Of a stretch of 7,465 nucleotides of DNA, positions 6,531 to 7,465 are shown one piece after another. A program made the translations under genes and the position numbers. A model generated the notes under the pieces. It made no database searches, was not told the DNA's origin, and worked only from the letters and a program-made list of their open reading frames with translations. The DNA is from an uncultured Halieaceae bacterium (GTDB taxonomy: Bacteria; Pseudomonadota; Gammaproteobacteria; Pseudomonadales; Halieaceae), in contig CALINF010000069.1 in NCBI GenBank assembly GCA_938045215.1, forward strand, positions 1-7,465. Direction: 5' to 3'. The stretch's first letter is position 1. Each line of letters opens with the position of its first letter.

Positions 6531-7465
6531 ATGGTGGCATCGAGAACCCAGATCGGGATTGTCGCCGGCGCTTTGATTACATTTGGTCTGGGACTCACGC
6601 TTTACAAGTCGCTAACGCTGGGACTACCGCTTTTACCAGAGCAATACCAGGACGTTTGGACCATCGAATCGAAGATCAGCTTTCAGCCGTCGGAAGGTCC
6701 GGTTGAGGTATCTCTCACCTTGCCCCAGGACAGCAATGGCTGGGTTATCCTCAACGAGAATTTCGCTTCGCCTGGATTTGGGTTCACAGTAGCGGAGGAC
6801 GACCTGGGTAGTCATGCCCGCTGGACCAGGCAACGCGTCGACAAGCCCACCACCGTGTATTACAAGGCTCAGGTTTACGCGCAGTTAGATGAACTCTCAG
6901 ATCCACAGCAGCCTCCCGTAGTCTCCAAACTGCCCAGGCTGACCGATGAAGTGAAAAGAGGGTTTGAGATCTTCGTCGACAGCCTGCGAGAAAAATCCAC
7001 CAGCGATGAAAGCTTTGTGGAGCTGCTATTGCAGGCTTTCCTGAATGGGAAAGACAACCAGGAAGTCCAGTTTATTCTGCGCAGCGCGCGCGAGGGCAAG
7101 GTAAATGCAATTCTGGATGTGCTCGCCTTTGCCGGCATTCCTGCACACCCGATTCGCGGCGTCCAGCTGGAGGATGGCAGGCGGAGGCAAGTCCTTAGCA
7201 TGCTGCTCGAGGTTTACAACGGCAGCGAGTGGATTGTATTCAATCCAGCAGATGGCTCATCAGGCTTGCCGCAAGACTTCTATGTCTGGCAGCGAGGCGA
7301 CAACGCGATACTTACGGTGATAGGAGGAAAAAGGTCCAGCCTTGAGTTCGCGCTGGTGAACAACCGTCTTCCCCTGCGAACTATTGTGAGCATGGAGCAA
7401 CAGTCGAATCAGTTTGCGCTGCTGGACTTCTCTATTTACGCCTTGCCCATTGAACAACAGGGTAT
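6531..7465 (+). CDS. Inactive transglutaminase fused to 7TM domain (partial, C-terminus off right edge)
   Basis: The first 311 residues are present and the frame is open to the window end. A membrane segment at about 8-32 (IGIVAGALITFGLGLTLY and following) anchors a periplasmic region. A beta-rich domain follows (about 42-120), then a transglutaminase-like core (about 160-255). In the core the catalytic positions are replaced: Cys by N192 in GKVNAILDVLAFAGIPAH, His by S223 in LSMLLEVY, and Asp by N238 in WIVFNPADG. This fits Pfam PF14400 (inactive transglutaminase fused to 7 transmembrane helices), whose C-terminal half is PF14402. That membrane part would lie beyond the edge; the visible end (VSMEQQSNQFALLDFSIYAL) leads toward it. 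In this family the partner genes are the retropepsin-like lipoprotein, which is directly upstream here, and a RimK-like ATP-grasp ligase (PF14397), expected next. The protein may present a peptide substrate across the inner membrane. That role is inference. Confidence 0.88.
   Translation, partial: MVASRTQIGIVAGALITFGLGLTLYKSLTLGLPLLPEQYQDVWTIESKISFQPSEGPVEVSLTLPQDSNGWVILNENFASPGFGFTVAEDDLGSHARWTRQRVDKPTTVYYKAQVYAQLDELSDPQQPPVVSKLPRLTDEVKRGFEIFVDSLREKSTSDESFVELLLQAFLNGKDNQEVQFILRSAREGKVNAILDVLAFAGIPAHPIRGVQLEDGRRRQVLSMLLEVYNGSEWIVFNPADGSSGLPQDFYVWQRGDNAILTVIGGKRSSLEFALVNNRLPLRTIVSMEQQSNQFALLDFSIYALPIEQQG

Noticed and set aside
1..7465. CRISPR arrays, insertion sequences, tRNA or rRNA genes, attachment sites
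   Set aside because: No regularly spaced repeats, transposase motifs, terminal inverted repeats or tRNA-like cloverleaf arms were seen on either strand.

Overview
The window looks like chromosomal DNA from a free-living, probably marine gammaproteobacterium. A Halieaceae/OM60-type or related Cellvibrionales host is my best guess, at low confidence. The basis is the moderate GC content, a DUF3313-type lipoprotein, a cyclohexanone-monooxygenase-like flavoenzyme, and a retropepsin-like lipoprotein paired with an inactive transglutaminase/7TM protein. I see no mobile element, CRISPR array, rRNA or tRNA. Coding density is high and every gene that lies fully inside the window is intact.

Layout, left to right. 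(a) 1-828, minus: the N-terminal 276 residues of a PLP enzyme of the D-cysteine desulfhydrase/ACC deaminase family, running off the left edge. (b) 859-1542, plus: a DUF3313-like lipoprotein, divergent from (a) with only 30 bp between starts, closed by a strong intrinsic terminator at 1557-1587. (c) 1600-3189, minus: a Baeyer-Villiger-type flavin monooxygenase, convergent with (b). (d) 3315-4304, minus: lipoyl synthase LipA, with no lipB beside it. (e) 4380-5552, minus: a GT-B glycosyltransferase resembling the Stp1/TIGR03087 sugar transferases. (f) 5553-5856: a 304-bp divergent spacer, AT-rich on its right half, with short repeats. (g) 5857-6528, plus: a lipoprotein carrying a retropepsin-like 'ATP-dependent zinc protease' (RimB-like) domain. 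(h) 6531-7465, plus: the N-terminal 311 residues of a membrane protein with a catalytically dead transglutaminase domain, running off the right edge where its 7TM part should follow.

The most interesting part is the tightly spaced pair (g)-(h), 2 bp apart. It is the left half of a conserved predicted envelope system in which a third gene, a RimK-like ATP-grasp ligase, normally follows. That gene would lie beyond the window. The periplasmic retropepsin has an unusual Cys/Pro-rich linker, and the transglutaminase domain has lost all three catalytic positions. The minus-strand genes (c), (d) and (e) share direction, but the 75-125 bp gaps and unrelated functions do not make a convincing operon.
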